Shown here one piece after another: positions 48,251 through 57,264 of a DNA stretch of 64,000 nt. A model generated the notes under the pieces. It made no database searches and was not told the origin of the DNA. It worked only from the letters and a program-made list of their open reading frames with translations. Source of the stretch: Pseudacidovorax sp. NFM-22 (GTDB lineage: Bacteria; Pseudomonadota; Gammaproteobacteria; Burkholderiales; Burkholderiaceae_C). The stretch's first letter is position 1, and every line of letters begins with the position of its first letter. The position numbers and the translations under genes are program-made. Location of the stretch: NCBI RefSeq assembly GCF_021401245.1, contig NZ_JACBFY010000001.1, forward strand, positions 1 through 64,000. The letters are read 5' to 3'.

Positions 48251-50716
48251 ATGCAGAAGATCATTCGCCAGATCGCCGCCGAGCTGAAGGTGGGCGAGCA
48301 CCAGGTCCAGGCCGCGACCGACCTGCTGGATGGCGGCGCCACGGTGCCGTTCATCGCCCGCTACCGCAAGGAGGCCACCGGCGGCCTGGACGATGCGCAA
48401 CTGCGCGAACTGGAAGTGCGCCTCACCTACCTGCGTGAGCTGGAGGAGCGCCGCGGCGCGGTGCTCAAGGCCATCGACGAGCAGGGCAAGCTGACCGACG
48501 CCCTGCGCCTGGCCATCGCTGGCGCGCCGACCAAGCAGGAGCTGGAGGACATCTACCTGCCCTTCAAGCAGAAGCGTCGCACCAAGGGCCAGATCGCCCG
48601 GGAATTCGGCCTCGAGCCGCTGGCCGACAAGCTGCTGGCCGACCCCACGCTGGACCCGGTGGCCGAGGCCCAGGCCTTCCTCAAGCCGCCGACCACGCTG
48701 GACGACGGCAAGCCGGGCCCCGATTTCTCGACCACCATGGCGGTGCTCGACGGCGTGCGCGACATCCTCTCCGAGCGCTGGGCCGAAGACCCGGCGCTGG
48801 TGCAGTCGCTGCGTGAATGGCTGTGGGCCGAGGGCCTGCTCAAGTCCTCGCTGGTGTCGGGCAAGAACGAGAACGACCCCGAGGTCGCCAAGTTCCGCGA
48901 CTACTTCGCGTACGACGAGCCCATCGGCCGCGTGCCCTCGCACCGGGCGCTGGCCGTGTTCCGTGGCCGGCAGCTGGAGATCCTGGACGCCAAGCTGGTG
49001 TTGCCCGTCGAGCCCGAGCCGGGAAAGCCCAGCATCGCCGAAGGCCGCATCGCCCTGCACCTGGGCTGGAGCCACCAGGGCCGCAAGGCCGACGACCTGA
49101 TCCGCAAGTGCGTGGCCTGGACCTGGCGCGTCAAGCTCAGCCTGTCGAGCGAGCGCGACCTGTTCTCGCGCCTGCGCGAAGAGGCCGAGAAGGTCGCCAT
49201 CAAGGTCTTCGCCGACAACCTGCGCGACCTGCTGCTGGCCGCGCCGGCCGGCCCGCGCGTGGTGATGGGACTGGACCCGGGCATCCGCACCGGCGTGAAG
49301 GTGGCGGTGGTCGACGCCACCGGCAAGCTGGTGGACACGGCCACCGTGTTCCCGCACGAGCCGCGCAAGGACTGGGAAGGCTCGCTGCACACCCTGGGCA
49401 AGCTGTGCGCCAAACATGGCGTCAACCTGATCGCCATCGGCAACGGCACGGCGAGCCGGGAGACGGACAAGCTGGCGGCCGACCTGATCAAGCTGCTGGG
49501 CAAGATGCAGGCGCAGGTGGCTCAGCCTTCTCCGGCCGTTCGGGCTGAGCCCGCCACCGTTCGGGCTGAGCCTGTCGAAGCCGGGGCCGGCACTTCGACA
49601 AGCTCAGTGCGAACGGTTGGGGTTGAGATCCAGAAGGTCGTCGTCAGCGAGGCCGGCGCCTCGGTCTACAGCGCCAGCGAATACGCCAGCCAGGAAATGC
49701 CCGACGTGGACGTGAGCCTGCGCGGCGCCGCCAGCATCGCCCGCCGGCTGCAGGACCCGCTGGCCGAGCTGGTCAAGATCGATCCCAAGAGCATCGGCGT
49801 GGGCCAGTACCAGCACGACGTCAACCAGAGCGAGCTGGCGCGCACCCTGAGCGCCGTGGTCGAGGACTGCGTGAACGGCGTGGGTGTGGACCTGAACACT
49901 GCCAGCGTGCCGCTGCTCAGCCGCGTCTCGGGCCTGACGCCCAGCGTGGCCAAGGCGGTGGTGCGCTGGCGCGAGGCCAACGGTGCCTTCTCCACGCGCC
50001 GCCAGTTGCTGGAGGTGAGCGGCTTCGGCCCCAAGGCCTTCGAGCAGAGCGCGGGCTTCCTGCGCATCCGCGGCGGCGCCGATCCGCTGGACATGACCGG
50101 CGTGCACCCCGAGACCTATCCGCTGGTGCAGAAGATCATGGAAAAGACCGGCAAGCCGGTGGCCGAGCTGATGGGCCGCGCCGACATGCTCAAGACGCTG
50201 CGGCCGGAGCTCTTCGCCAACGAAAAATTCGGCGTCATCACCGTCAAGGACATCCTGTCCGAGTTGGAGAAGCCCGGCCGCGACCCGCGTCCCGACTTCA
50301 AGGTGGCCCGCTTCAACGAGGGCGTCGAGGACATCGCCGACCTCAAGGAAGGCATGGTGCTCGAAGGCACGGTCAGCAATGTGGCCCAGTTCGGCGCCTT
50401 CGTGGACCTGGGCGTGCACCAGGACGGGCTGGTGCACGTGAGCCAGCTCTCTCACAAGTTCGTCAACGACGCGCGCGAGGTGGTCAAGACCGGCGACATC
50501 GTGCGCGTGAAGGTGATGGAGGTGGACGTGGTGCGCAAGCGCATCGGCCTGACCATGAAGCTGGATGCACCCACCGGCGGCCGTCGCGAGGGCGCGCGGG
50601 ACGGTAACCGCTTCGAGCCCGCTGGCCGGGGGCAGGGGCCCCGGCGCGACTCGGCGCCACAGGCCGGCGGGCAGATGGCCGCGGCCTTTGCCAAGCTGCA
50701 GAGCCTCAAGCGCTGA
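48251..50716 (+). CDS. tex: Tex-family RNA-binding transcription accessory protein, with in-frame repeat insertion
   Basis: The 821-residue protein has the Tex order: N-terminal helical domain (QIAAELKVGEHQVQAATDLL, TVPFIARYRKEATGGLDD), YqgF/RNase H-like domain near residue 335 (VVMGLDPGIRTGVKVAVVDA), HhH domains (VGVDLNTASVPLLSRVSGL) and a C-terminal S1 domain near residue 700 (EGTVSNVAQFGAFVDLGVHQ). Tex binds RNA and affects transcription and stress or toxin expression. About 36 residues (430-465, QPSPAVRAEPATVRAEPVEA onward) between YqgF halves derive from a REP-like palindrome at 49536-49616; homologues go straight from the LIKLLGKM-like helix to VQKVVVSEAGASVYSAS. Confidence 0.94.
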   Translation: MQKIIRQIAAELKVGEHQVQAATDLLDGGATVPFIARYRKEATGGLDDAQLRELEVRLTYLRELEERRGAVLKAIDEQGKLTDALRLAIAGAPTKQELEDIYLPFKQKRRTKGQIAREFGLEPLADKLLADPTLDPVAEAQAFLKPPTTLDDGKPGPDFSTTMAVLDGVRDILSERWAEDPALVQSLREWLWAEGLLKSSLVSGKNENDPEVAKFRDYFAYDEPIGRVPSHRALAVFRGRQLEILDAKLVLPVEPEPGKPSIAEGRIALHLGWSHQGRKADDLIRKCVAWTWRVKLSLSSERDLFSRLREEAEKVAIKVFADNLRDLLLAAPAGPRVVMGLDPGIRTGVKVAVVDATGKLVDTATVFPHEPRKDWEGSLHTLGKLCAKHGVNLIAIGNGTASRETDKLAADLIKLLGKMQAQVAQPSPAVRAEPATVRAEPVEAGAGTSTSSVRTVGVEIQKVVVSEAGASVYSASEYASQEMPDVDVSLRGAASIARRLQDPLAELVKIDPKSIGVGQYQHDVNQSELARTLSAVVEDCVNGVGVDLNTASVPLLSRVSGLTPSVAKAVVRWREANGAFSTRRQLLEVSGFGPKAFEQSAGFLRIRGGADPLDMTGVHPETYPLVQKIMEKTGKPVAELMGRADMLKTLRPELFANEKFGVITVKDILSELEKPGRDPRPDFKVARFNEGVEDIADLKEGMVLEGTVSNVAQFGAFVDLGVHQDGLVHVSQLSHKFVNDAREVVKTGDIVRVKVMEVDVVRKRIGLTMKLDAPTGGRREGARDGNRFEPAGRGQGPRRDSAPQAGGQMAAAFAKLQSLKR
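49536..49616. repeat. REP-like palindrome inserted in the tex coding sequence
   Basis: Arms CCGTTCGGGCTGAGCCTG...AAG (49557-49580) and the inverse (49593-49616) match at 21 of 24 positions across a 12-base spacer. A truncated direct copy of the left arm (CCGTTCGGGCTGAGCC) precedes at 49536-49551. The pattern GGCTGAGCCTGTCGAAG is a well-known dispersed repeat of Proteobacteria. It keeps the tex frame open. Confidence 0.85.
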
Positions 50717-50721
50717 TCATT

Positions 50722-50760
50722 TTGGGAATCTTCTCGGAATACGGGCTTGAAGATTCCCAA
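50722..50760. promoter_or_regulatory. long inverted repeat between tex and the HipA-like gene
   Basis: TTGGGAATCTTC (50722-50733) and GAAGATTCCCAA (50749-50760) are perfect 12-bp inverted arms around 15 bases. It starts 6 bases after the tex stop and could act as a terminator hairpin, but there is no T-run. It could equally be an operator for the HipA/YjjJ gene 58 bases downstream. Confidence 0.55.
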
Positions 50761-50779
50761 GTGGCTGATTGAAAAAGGA

Positions 50780-50806
50780 ATTTCTGAATAAAATCATTTC
50801 AGAAAT
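50780..50806. promoter_or_regulatory. AT-rich inverted repeat upstream of the HipA-like gene
   Basis: ATTTCTGA (50780-50787) and TCAGAAAT (50799-50806) are perfect 8-bp inverted arms around 11 AT-rich bases. It ends 12 bases before ATG 50819, covering the place of a promoter -10 region or leader. Autorepression by the encoded HTH protein is a likely role. Confidence 0.5.
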
Positions 50807-50818
50807 CGTTTCATAACC

Positions 50819-52201
50819 ATGCGGCCCGTTCAACTCAGCCCGGAAGCCTTGCGGCAGCAGCTGGCGCGCCAGCCGGCGCAGGCGGCGCCCGAGCTGGCGG
50901 CGGCGCTCGGCGTCAGCGTCCCGACCCTGCATCGGCAGATGGCCCGTCTGCCGGCGGGCGAGCTGATCAGCGCCGGGCGTGCCCGGCGCACGCGGCATGC
51001 CCTCGCGCGCCGGCTGCGGGGGGGGCCGTCGCAGTTGCCCGTGTTTGCTGTCGACCGGGAGGGCCGGCTGCACACCGTCGGCCCGCTCACGCTCACCCAG
51101 CCCGAGGGCAGCCACCTTCTGCTGGCGGACGCCGGCTGGCCCGTGCCGGAAGAAGCACGCGACGGCTGGTGGCCCGGCCTGCCGTACCCCCTTCACCAGA
51201 TGCGGCCGCAGGGCTACATGGGCCGGCAGTTCGCGCGCCTGTCCCACCGCCGGCTGCAGGTGCCCGAGGATGTCGCCCGCTGGAGCGACGACGACGCGCT
51301 CTTCGTCATGAGCGTGGCCGGCAGTGATCTGAGCGGCAACCTGATCGTGGGCGAGGCCGCCTGCCAGCAATGGCTGGCCGAGCGGGCGCAGCCCCAGGCG
51401 CCCGTGGCCGAGGCGGAGTTGGTGGCGCATTACCTGCAACGCGCCGACGAGGCCGTGGCGGCCGGGGTGGCGGGCTCCAGTGCGGCGGGCGAGTTCCCCA
51501 AGTTCACGGCGGCGCGGGCGCTGGCGGGCGCGGCCACGCCGCATGTCATCGTCAAGTTCTCGGGCGCCGACGATTCCGCCACCGTGCGCCGCTGGGCCGA
51601 CCTGCTGGTCTGCGAGCACCTGGCGCTCGAAGCGGCGGCCACGCTGCCGGGCCTGCGGGCCGCACGCAGCCGCATCCTGGTGGGGGGCGGGCGCACCTTC
51701 CTGGAGGTCGAGCGCTTCGACCGGCACGCCGAGGCCGGCCGCAGCGCCCTATGCGCGCTCGATGTACTGGACGCCGCCTTCCTGGGCCGCGGCGGCAGCC
51801 AATGGCCTGCGTTGACGGCCGCGATGGACGGGCTGGGCCTGCTCGCCGAGGGCGTCGCGCCCGCGGTGCAGCGGCTCTGGTGGTTCGGCCGCCTCATCGC
51901 CAACAGCGACATGCACACCGGCAACCTGGCCTTCGCGCCGCACGAGGGTCGCCTGGCGCTCGCGCCGGCCTACGACATGCTGCCCATGCGCCTGGCGCCG
52001 CTGGCCGGCGGCGAGCTGCCGGTGCGCACCCCCGAATTCGCCCTGCCGCTGCCCGAGGAGCGGACCGCCTGGCACGAAGCCTGCACCGCAGCGCTCGGCT
52101 TCTGGGACGCCGCCGCGGCCGACCTGCGCATCAGCGATGGCTTCCGGGCGCTCTGCGGCCAGCATGCGCAGGCGCTGCGGTCGCTTGCCGAACGGGCCTG
52201 A
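50819..52201 (+). CDS. yjjJ: HipA-family kinase toxin, YjjJ/HipH type with fused HTH
   Basis: The 460-residue protein has an N-terminal winged HTH (residues 8-60, ELAAALGVSVPTLHRQMARL), then the HipA kinase fold: N-subdomain with HVIVKFSG near residue 240 (ATP lysine), EHLALEAAATLPGLRAARSR, FLEVERFDRH, the catalytic loop IANSDMHTGNLAF near residue 360 (Asp and Asn) and PAYDMLPMRLAP (metal Asp). YjjJ-type HipA proteins carry the DNA-binding part in the same chain instead of using a HipB antitoxin, and E. coli YjjJ is toxic. No separate antitoxin gene is seen. Two palindromes at 50722-50760 and 50780-50806 probably serve autoregulation. Confidence 0.88.
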   Translation: MRPVQLSPEALRQQLARQPAQAAPELAAALGVSVPTLHRQMARLPAGELISAGRARRTRHALARRLRGGPSQLPVFAVDREGRLHTVGPLTLTQPEGSHLLLADAGWPVPEEARDGWWPGLPYPLHQMRPQGYMGRQFARLSHRRLQVPEDVARWSDDDALFVMSVAGSDLSGNLIVGEAACQQWLAERAQPQAPVAEAELVAHYLQRADEAVAAGVAGSSAAGEFPKFTAARALAGAATPHVIVKFSGADDSATVRRWADLLVCEHLALEAAATLPGLRAARSRILVGGGRTFLEVERFDRHAEAGRSALCALDVLDAAFLGRGGSQWPALTAAMDGLGLLAEGVAPAVQRLWWFGRLIANSDMHTGNLAFAPHEGRLALAPAYDMLPMRLAPLAGGELPVRTPEFALPLPEERTAWHEACTAALGFWDAAAADLRISDGFRALCGQHAQALRSLAERA

Positions 52202-52293
52202 ATGGCCGGCATCCCCCACGGCGCTGCCTGAACCAGCCTGCTGAACGACGCTCCCACCAGGCTCCCGCACAACCCGCCGCCTTTCCCGATCCC

Positions 52294-53364
52294 ATGAACG
52301 CCCTGCGCATCCACGCCGGCCCCGCGGCCCGCGCCCACATCGAGAAGCACGGCCTCGCGCCCGAGCACATCCGCGTGATCCCCGGCGCCGCCGGCGGGCC
52401 CAAGGGCCTGATCCTCGGCCCGCTGGACCGCTTCATCTTCGGCGAATGGCTACCGCAGTCGGGCCAGCCGGTGGACCTGGTCGGCGCCTCCATCGGCGCC
52501 TGGCGCCTCGCCACGGCCTGCCTCCACGACCCGGCCGAGGCCTTCGCCCGCTTCGAACGCGACTACATCGCCCAGCGTTTCGATCCGCCGGCGGGCGCGC
52601 GCCGCATGACGGCGCAGCAGGTCAGCGAGCGCTTCAATGCCGACCTGTGCGGCTTCTTCGGCCCGCGGGCCGCCGAGGTGCTGGCCCATCCGCGCTACCG
52701 GCTGCACGTCGTCACCGCGCGCGGCCGCCATCTGCTGGGCCGCGAGGGCGGCGCGCGCACGGTGGCCGGCTACCTGGGCGCCTTCGTGGCCAATGGCGTG
52801 CACCGGCGCGGACTGGGCGCCTGGCTGGAGCGCTGCGTGTTCTCGGCCGGCGGTGCCGAACTGCCCTTCGACACCCAGGACTTCCGCACCCGGCGGGTGG
52901 CACTGGACGCGGCCAACTTCCATCCCGCGCTGCAGGCCTCCTGCTCCATCCCCTTCGTGCTCAAGGCCGTGCACGACATCCCGGGCGCGCCGCCGGGCGC
53001 CTACTGGGACGGCGGCATCACCGACTATCACCTGCACCTGCGTTACCGGGCCGACGACGGCCTCGTGCTCTATCCGCATTTCCAGCAGGCGGTGGTGCCG
53101 GGCTGGCTGGACAAGGGCCTCAAGTGGCGGCATCGGTCCACGCCCGCGCTCGACCGCATGGTGCTGATCGCGCCCGATCCGGACTGGGTGCGCAGCCTGC
53201 CGCGCGGCAAGCTGCCCGACCGCACCGATTTCACCGACCCCCAGCTGGACCCGGCCGCGCGCATGCGTGCCTGGGGCACCGCCGTGGCCGAGGCGCGCCG
53301 GCTGGCCGATGAATGGGCGCAATGGCTGCACCGGCCCGATCCGGCGCGGCTCCTGCCGCTCTAG
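52294..53364 (+). CDS. patatin-like phospholipase
   Basis: The 356-residue protein has the patatin catalytic set: oxyanion loop GAAGGPKGLILGPLD near residue 30, nucleophile serine in GASIGAWRLA near residue 63 (GxSxG) and the catalytic Asp in YWDGGITDYHLHL near residue 237 (DGG). There is no signal peptide. Such enzymes hydrolyse phospholipids or storage lipids. It follows the HipA-like gene by 92 bases; no functional link is obvious. Confidence 0.88.
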   Translation: MNALRIHAGPAARAHIEKHGLAPEHIRVIPGAAGGPKGLILGPLDRFIFGEWLPQSGQPVDLVGASIGAWRLATACLHDPAEAFARFERDYIAQRFDPPAGARRMTAQQVSERFNADLCGFFGPRAAEVLAHPRYRLHVVTARGRHLLGREGGARTVAGYLGAFVANGVHRRGLGAWLERCVFSAGGAELPFDTQDFRTRRVALDAANFHPALQASCSIPFVLKAVHDIPGAPPGAYWDGGITDYHLHLRYRADDGLVLYPHFQQAVVPGWLDKGLKWRHRSTPALDRMVLIAPDPDWVRSLPRGKLPDRTDFTDPQLDPAARMRAWGTAVAEARRLADEWAQWLHRPDPARLLPL

Positions 53365-53548
53365 CCCCAGGCCGGTGGCGCCTGGCCTGCTTCTCGGCCA
53401 CTCGATCCTTCCCGCCGCATAAGTTCATGCCGCGCGCGTGCCAGGCCGCGTCGTGGCGAACTACTGCGAAATTGAATCCTTTGGATTTAATAAATGCCGA
53501 AATTTGTCCGGCACTGTGTTAAATCAAGAAGATTTTTCTTGAAAAAGC

Positions 53549-53575
53549 TAAAGACGGGGGTGACGCTGCCGATAT
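53549..53575 (+). promoter_or_regulatory. sigma-28 (FliA) promoter
   Basis: TAAAGACG (53549-53556), 11 bases, GCCGATAT (53568-53575) against the FliA consensus TAAAGTTT-N11-GCCGATAA. The -35 core TAAA(G), exact N11 spacer and GCCGATA match. It lies 34 bases before the HDOD gene start. The preceding 180 bases (53365-53548) contain no gene, only an AT-rich patch at 53460-53550. Confidence 0.7.
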
Positions 53576-53609
53576 CGCGCTAAGGGATCAGTCCCATGGA
53601 AGGCTTGCC

Positions 53610-54854
53610 ATGCTCAACACCCAATCGCCCTCGCTGCCCGTGCCCGGTGACGAAACCGGCGTCCTGGCGCAGGACGGTGCAAGGCCTTCGCTGGGCCGGC
53701 GCGTGATCGTCGATGCGCACCGGCGCCTGGGCGGCTACCAGGCGGTGCCGCTGCGCGGCCGGCCTTCCGAACGGCTGATGGACCCGAGCCTGCGGGAGCC
53801 GCACGACGGCTCGCTGCCGGCGCTCAAGAGCCCCACCTTCCTCGCCTGCAGCTGCGACGACATCGCCGCGGGTGCGCTCGACGGCCTGGACACCGAGCAT
53901 GTCGTGCTGCAGATCGCCGGCGGCGGGGCGCAGCGTGGCCTCGACACCGACCTGCTGCAGGCCGCGCGTGCGCGCGGCTTCAAGCTCGCCTTCGACGTGC
54001 GGCTGCTCAAGGAATACGAGGCCTCGGTGCCGCTGGCCTCCTACGTCATCCTGGAGATGGGCGTGCTGCCGCTGGACCTGGCCTCGATGATGGCGCGGGC
54101 CATCCAGAAGACCACGCAGGCCATTCCGCTGGCGGTGCATGTGCGCACGCCGGTGCAGTTCAAGCAACTGGCCGCCGCCGGCGTGCGCCTGTTCGAGGGG
54201 CGCTGGTACCTGCAGCCGCCCACCGTCGCCGACCGCAGCGTGCAGCTGTCCTATGCCTCGCTCATCAAGCTGCTGAACCTGGTGGCGCGCGAGGCCGAGA
54301 TCTTCGAGATCGAGGCCCTGCTCAAGCACGAGCCCACGCTGGCCTACAAGCTGATGAGCCACCTCAACACGGCCGGCATCGGCTTCGGCCACAAGATCGA
54401 GTCCTTCCGCCATGCCGTGATGGCCGTCGGCATGAAGCCGCTGCTGCGCTGGTCGGCCCTGCTGCTGGCGGGCAGCGCGCCCGGCAGCGTGGCGCCCGCG
54501 GCTGGCACCACGGCGGTCGTGCGCGGGCGCCTGATGGAGTTGCTGGCGCTGCAGGAGATGTCGCCGGGCGATGCCGACCAGGCCTTCATGGCCGGCCTGT
54601 TCTCGATGCTCGACGTGCTGATGTCCACGCCGCTGCGCGAGGCCCTGGCGCTGATGCCGCTGCCCGACGCGGTGCGCGAGGCCATCGTGCAGGGCAGCGG
54701 GCCGTTCGCCGGCCTGCTGGAGCTGGCCAAGGCCTGCGAGAGCGCGGACGCCGGGCTGCTGGAGATCGTCTCGCAGCGCTACCGCGTGCCGGTGGACCGG
54801 CTGCTGGCCATGCATGTCGAGGCCCTGGGCTGGGCCGAGCAACTGGGCGTCTGA
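53610..54854 (+). CDS. EAL-like/HDOD domain signalling protein
   Basis: The 414-residue protein has the YuxH-type layout. Residues 25-190 form a degenerate EAL domain (GRRVIVDAHRRLGGYQAVPL, HVVLQIAGGGAQRG) without the EAL and other metal residues, so it is unlikely to cleave c-di-GMP. Residues 205-400 form an HDOD domain (YASLIKLLNLVAREAEIFEI, LLKHEPTLAYKLMSHLNTAG). Such proteins affect flagella, twitching or c-di-GMP output. The ribosome site GGAAGG precedes ATG 53610. A near-consensus sigma-28 promoter directly upstream places it in the late flagellar regulon, though no flagellar genes are in the window. Confidence 0.88.
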   Translation: MLNTQSPSLPVPGDETGVLAQDGARPSLGRRVIVDAHRRLGGYQAVPLRGRPSERLMDPSLREPHDGSLPALKSPTFLACSCDDIAAGALDGLDTEHVVLQIAGGGAQRGLDTDLLQAARARGFKLAFDVRLLKEYEASVPLASYVILEMGVLPLDLASMMARAIQKTTQAIPLAVHVRTPVQFKQLAAAGVRLFEGRWYLQPPTVADRSVQLSYASLIKLLNLVAREAEIFEIEALLKHEPTLAYKLMSHLNTAGIGFGHKIESFRHAVMAVGMKPLLRWSALLLAGSAPGSVAPAAGTTAVVRGRLMELLALQEMSPGDADQAFMAGLFSMLDVLMSTPLREALALMPLPDAVREAIVQGSGPFAGLLELAKACESADAGLLEIVSQRYRVPVDRLLAMHVEALGWAEQLGV

Positions 54855-54942
54855 GCCGGCCGCGTCCGGCGCCTGCGCGAAGGGGCCGGGCGCCGCGCGG
54901 CAGATCGCCCGGGTGGGCGACCCGCCCGGCCGGTGCCGCGCC

Positions 54943-56079
54943 TCACATCGACGTGGCCAGCATCTCCCGGTAATCCTCGCGCGTCGCCAGCCGCGGATTG
55001 GTCTTGTGGCAGTGGTCGGCCATGGCGCCGTCGATGACCTTGTCGAACATCGCCTCGGTGACGCCGACCTCGGCCAGGCCCTTGGGCAGGCCGAGGCGGG
55101 CATTCATGTCGCGGATCGCCTCGCCGATGTCGCCCGGCTGGTCGAGGTGCATGGCGCGGGCCATGCGCTGCAGGCGCAGTTCCTTCTGGACCGACTCGGC
55201 GCCCGCGTTGAAGCGCACCACGGCGGGCAGGAAGAGGGCGTTGAGGGTGCCGTGGTGCAGGCGCGGATCCACGCCGCCCAGGCTGTGGCTCAGGCTGTGC
55301 ACGCAGCCCAGGCCCTTCTGGAAAGCCATCGCGCCCTGCATCGAGGCGCTCATGAGGTTCAGGCGGGCCTCGCGGTCGCTGCCGTCCTTGGTGGCGCGCT
55401 CGATGTGGTTCCAGGCGCGCTCCAGGCCGTCGAGTGCGATGCCGTCGGCCGGCGGATTGAAGGCGCCGGCCATGAAGGTCTCCATGCAGTGGGCGATGGC
55501 GTCCATGCCCGTGGCGGCCGTCAGCCTGGCGGGCAGGCCGAGGGTGAGTTCGGGGTCGCAGATCGCGGCCTTGGGCATCAGATGCCAGCTGTGGAAGCCC
55601 AGCTTGCGGTGGTCGTCCACGATGATGATGGCGCCGCGGGCCACTTCGCTGCCGGTGCCGGCCGTGGTGGGCACGGCGATCAGCGGCGCCACCTGCTCGG
55701 TGATCTTCGGCGAGCCGCCTTCGATGGTGGCGTAGGTCTTGAGCGGCCCCTCGTGCGTGGCGGCGATGGCCACGCCCTTGGCACAGTCGATGGCCGAGCC
55801 GCCGCCCACGGCGATCAGCCCGTCGCAGCGGCCCTGGCGGTACACCTCGACGGCGGCGCGCACGGCGGCCTCCGTGGGGTTGGAGGGCGTCTGGTCGAAG
55901 ACCGAGGCCTGCAGCCCGCCGAGTGCGGCGAGCGTCCTGTCCAGCAGGCCGGCGGCACGCACGCCGGCGTCGGTCACGACCAGCGGGCGTTCGATGCCGA
56001 TGCGCCGGCATTCGTCGGCTAGCAGGCGCAGCGCGCCGAACTCGAACTGGATCTGGGTGAGGTAGTTGATGAGCGCCAT
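54943..56079 (-). CDS. iron-containing alcohol dehydrogenase
   Basis: The 378-residue enzyme has the group III ADH pattern: NAD-binding GGGSAIDCAKGVAI, AVPTTAGTGSEVARGAII, and metal ligands in CDPELTLGLPA, GMDAIAHCMETFMAGAFNPP and HSLSHSLGGVDPRLHHGTLN. It oxidises or reduces short alcohols, lactaldehyde or 4-hydroxybutyrate-type compounds with NAD(P). The substrate is open. The gene stands alone; it is convergent with the HDOD gene and divergent from the esterase gene at 56268. Confidence 0.9.
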   Translation of the reverse strand: MALINYLTQIQFEFGALRLLADECRRIGIERPLVVTDAGVRAAGLLDRTLAALGGLQASVFDQTPSNPTEAAVRAAVEVYRQGRCDGLIAVGGGSAIDCAKGVAIAATHEGPLKTYATIEGGSPKITEQVAPLIAVPTTAGTGSEVARGAIIIVDDHRKLGFHSWHLMPKAAICDPELTLGLPARLTAATGMDAIAHCMETFMAGAFNPPADGIALDGLERAWNHIERATKDGSDREARLNLMSASMQGAMAFQKGLGCVHSLSHSLGGVDPRLHHGTLNALFLPAVVRFNAGAESVQKELRLQRMARAMHLDQPGDIGEAIRDMNARLGLPKGLAEVGVTEAMFDKVIDGAMADHCHKTNPRLATREDYREMLATSM

Positions 56080-56267
56080 CGTCGGTTGTCTCCGCGTTGA
56101 GGATTCGCCCGCATCCTAAAGCGAAGCCCCGCCGCGGCCATTCAACCCGGAGACAGGCTGCAGGTCCTCGGCCCCATCGCTGCGCGCTGTTGCCCCCGCG
56201 ACCGGGGCCGCGCGCGACCGTCCACTACGATGGCGCACCGTTTCGCTGACCCTTTTCCCCACTTCGC

Positions 56268-57224
56268 ATGCCTCCCGAATCCTCGGCCATGGCCGGCCTC
56301 ACGCCCCGCATGGCGGGCGTGGTCGAGCGCATGGCCCGCGCCGGCCACCCGCCCCTCAACGCCCTCACGCCCGCCCAGGCCAAGCAGGCCTACGAAAAGG
56401 GCGCCGCCGTGCTCGAAGTGCCCCGGCCAGAGCTGGCGCGCATCGAAGACCTGCACATCCCTGCGCGCGACGGCACGCTGCTGCCCGCCCGGCTGTATGC
56501 GCCCTCCGCGGGGCGCCTGCCGGTGCTGCTGTACTTCCATGGCGGCGGATTCGTGGTCGGCAGCGTCGCCACCCACGACACGCTGTGCCGCGTGCTGGCG
56601 CAGCGCTCGGGCTGCGCGGTGCTGTCGGTCGACTACCGCCTGGCGCCGGAACACCGCTTTCCCACCGCCGCGAACGATGCCTGGGACGCCTTCCAGTACA
56701 TCGCCGGCCATGGCGCCGAGGCCCTGGGCCTGGACGGCGCGCGCCTGGCCGTGGGCGGCGACAGCGCCGGCGGCACGCTGGCCGCGGTCTGCGCCATCCT
56801 GGCCCGTGACGCGGGGTTGCCGCTGGCCCTGCAACTGCTCTTCTACCCGGGCACCGGGCCGTCGGCCGACACTGATTCGTACCGCCGCTTCGCCGAGGGG
56901 CCGGTGCTCACCAAGGCGCTGGTGGACTGGTTCTTCGCCCAGTACATCGACGCCGCGGACCGCCACGACTGGCGCTTCGCGCCGCTGCTGGCCGAAGACC
57001 TGGACGGCGTCGCGCCGGCCTGGATCGGGCTGGCCGAGCACGACCCCGTGGTCGACGAGGGTGTGGCCTATGCCGACCGGCTGCGGCTGGCGGGCGTGCC
57101 GGTCTCGCTCGAGATCTACCGCGGCGTCATCCACGAATTCATCAAGATGGGCCGCACCCTCCCCGAGGCGCAGCAGGCCCATGCCGATGCCGCGCATGCC
57201 CTGGCGGCCGCGCTGCAGCCCTGA
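56268..57224 (+). CDS. alpha/beta hydrolase, hormone-sensitive-lipase type esterase
   Basis: The 318-residue protein has the HSL family motifs: oxyanion HGGG in LLYFHGGGFVVGSVATHD (near residue 90), VDYRLAPEHRFPTAANDA, nucleophile GGDSAGGTLAAVCA (Ser near 166), the acid in LAEHDPVVDEG and the His in YRGVIHEFIKMG. It is a cytoplasmic carboxylesterase for short or medium acyl esters. It is followed after 40 bases by the thioesterase-GNAT fusion in the same direction. The start may alternatively be Met8 (MAGLTPRM). Confidence 0.9.
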   Translation: MPPESSAMAGLTPRMAGVVERMARAGHPPLNALTPAQAKQAYEKGAAVLEVPRPELARIEDLHIPARDGTLLPARLYAPSAGRLPVLLYFHGGGFVVGSVATHDTLCRVLAQRSGCAVLSVDYRLAPEHRFPTAANDAWDAFQYIAGHGAEALGLDGARLAVGGDSAGGTLAAVCAILARDAGLPLALQLLFYPGTGPSADTDSYRRFAEGPVLTKALVDWFFAQYIDAADRHDWRFAPLLAEDLDGVAPAWIGLAEHDPVVDEGVAYADRLRLAGVPVSLEIYRGVIHEFIKMGRTLPEAQQAHADAAHALAAALQP

Positions 57225-57264
57225 TTCCCATGCCGGCCCGGCCGGACCTTCCCATTCCAGGACC

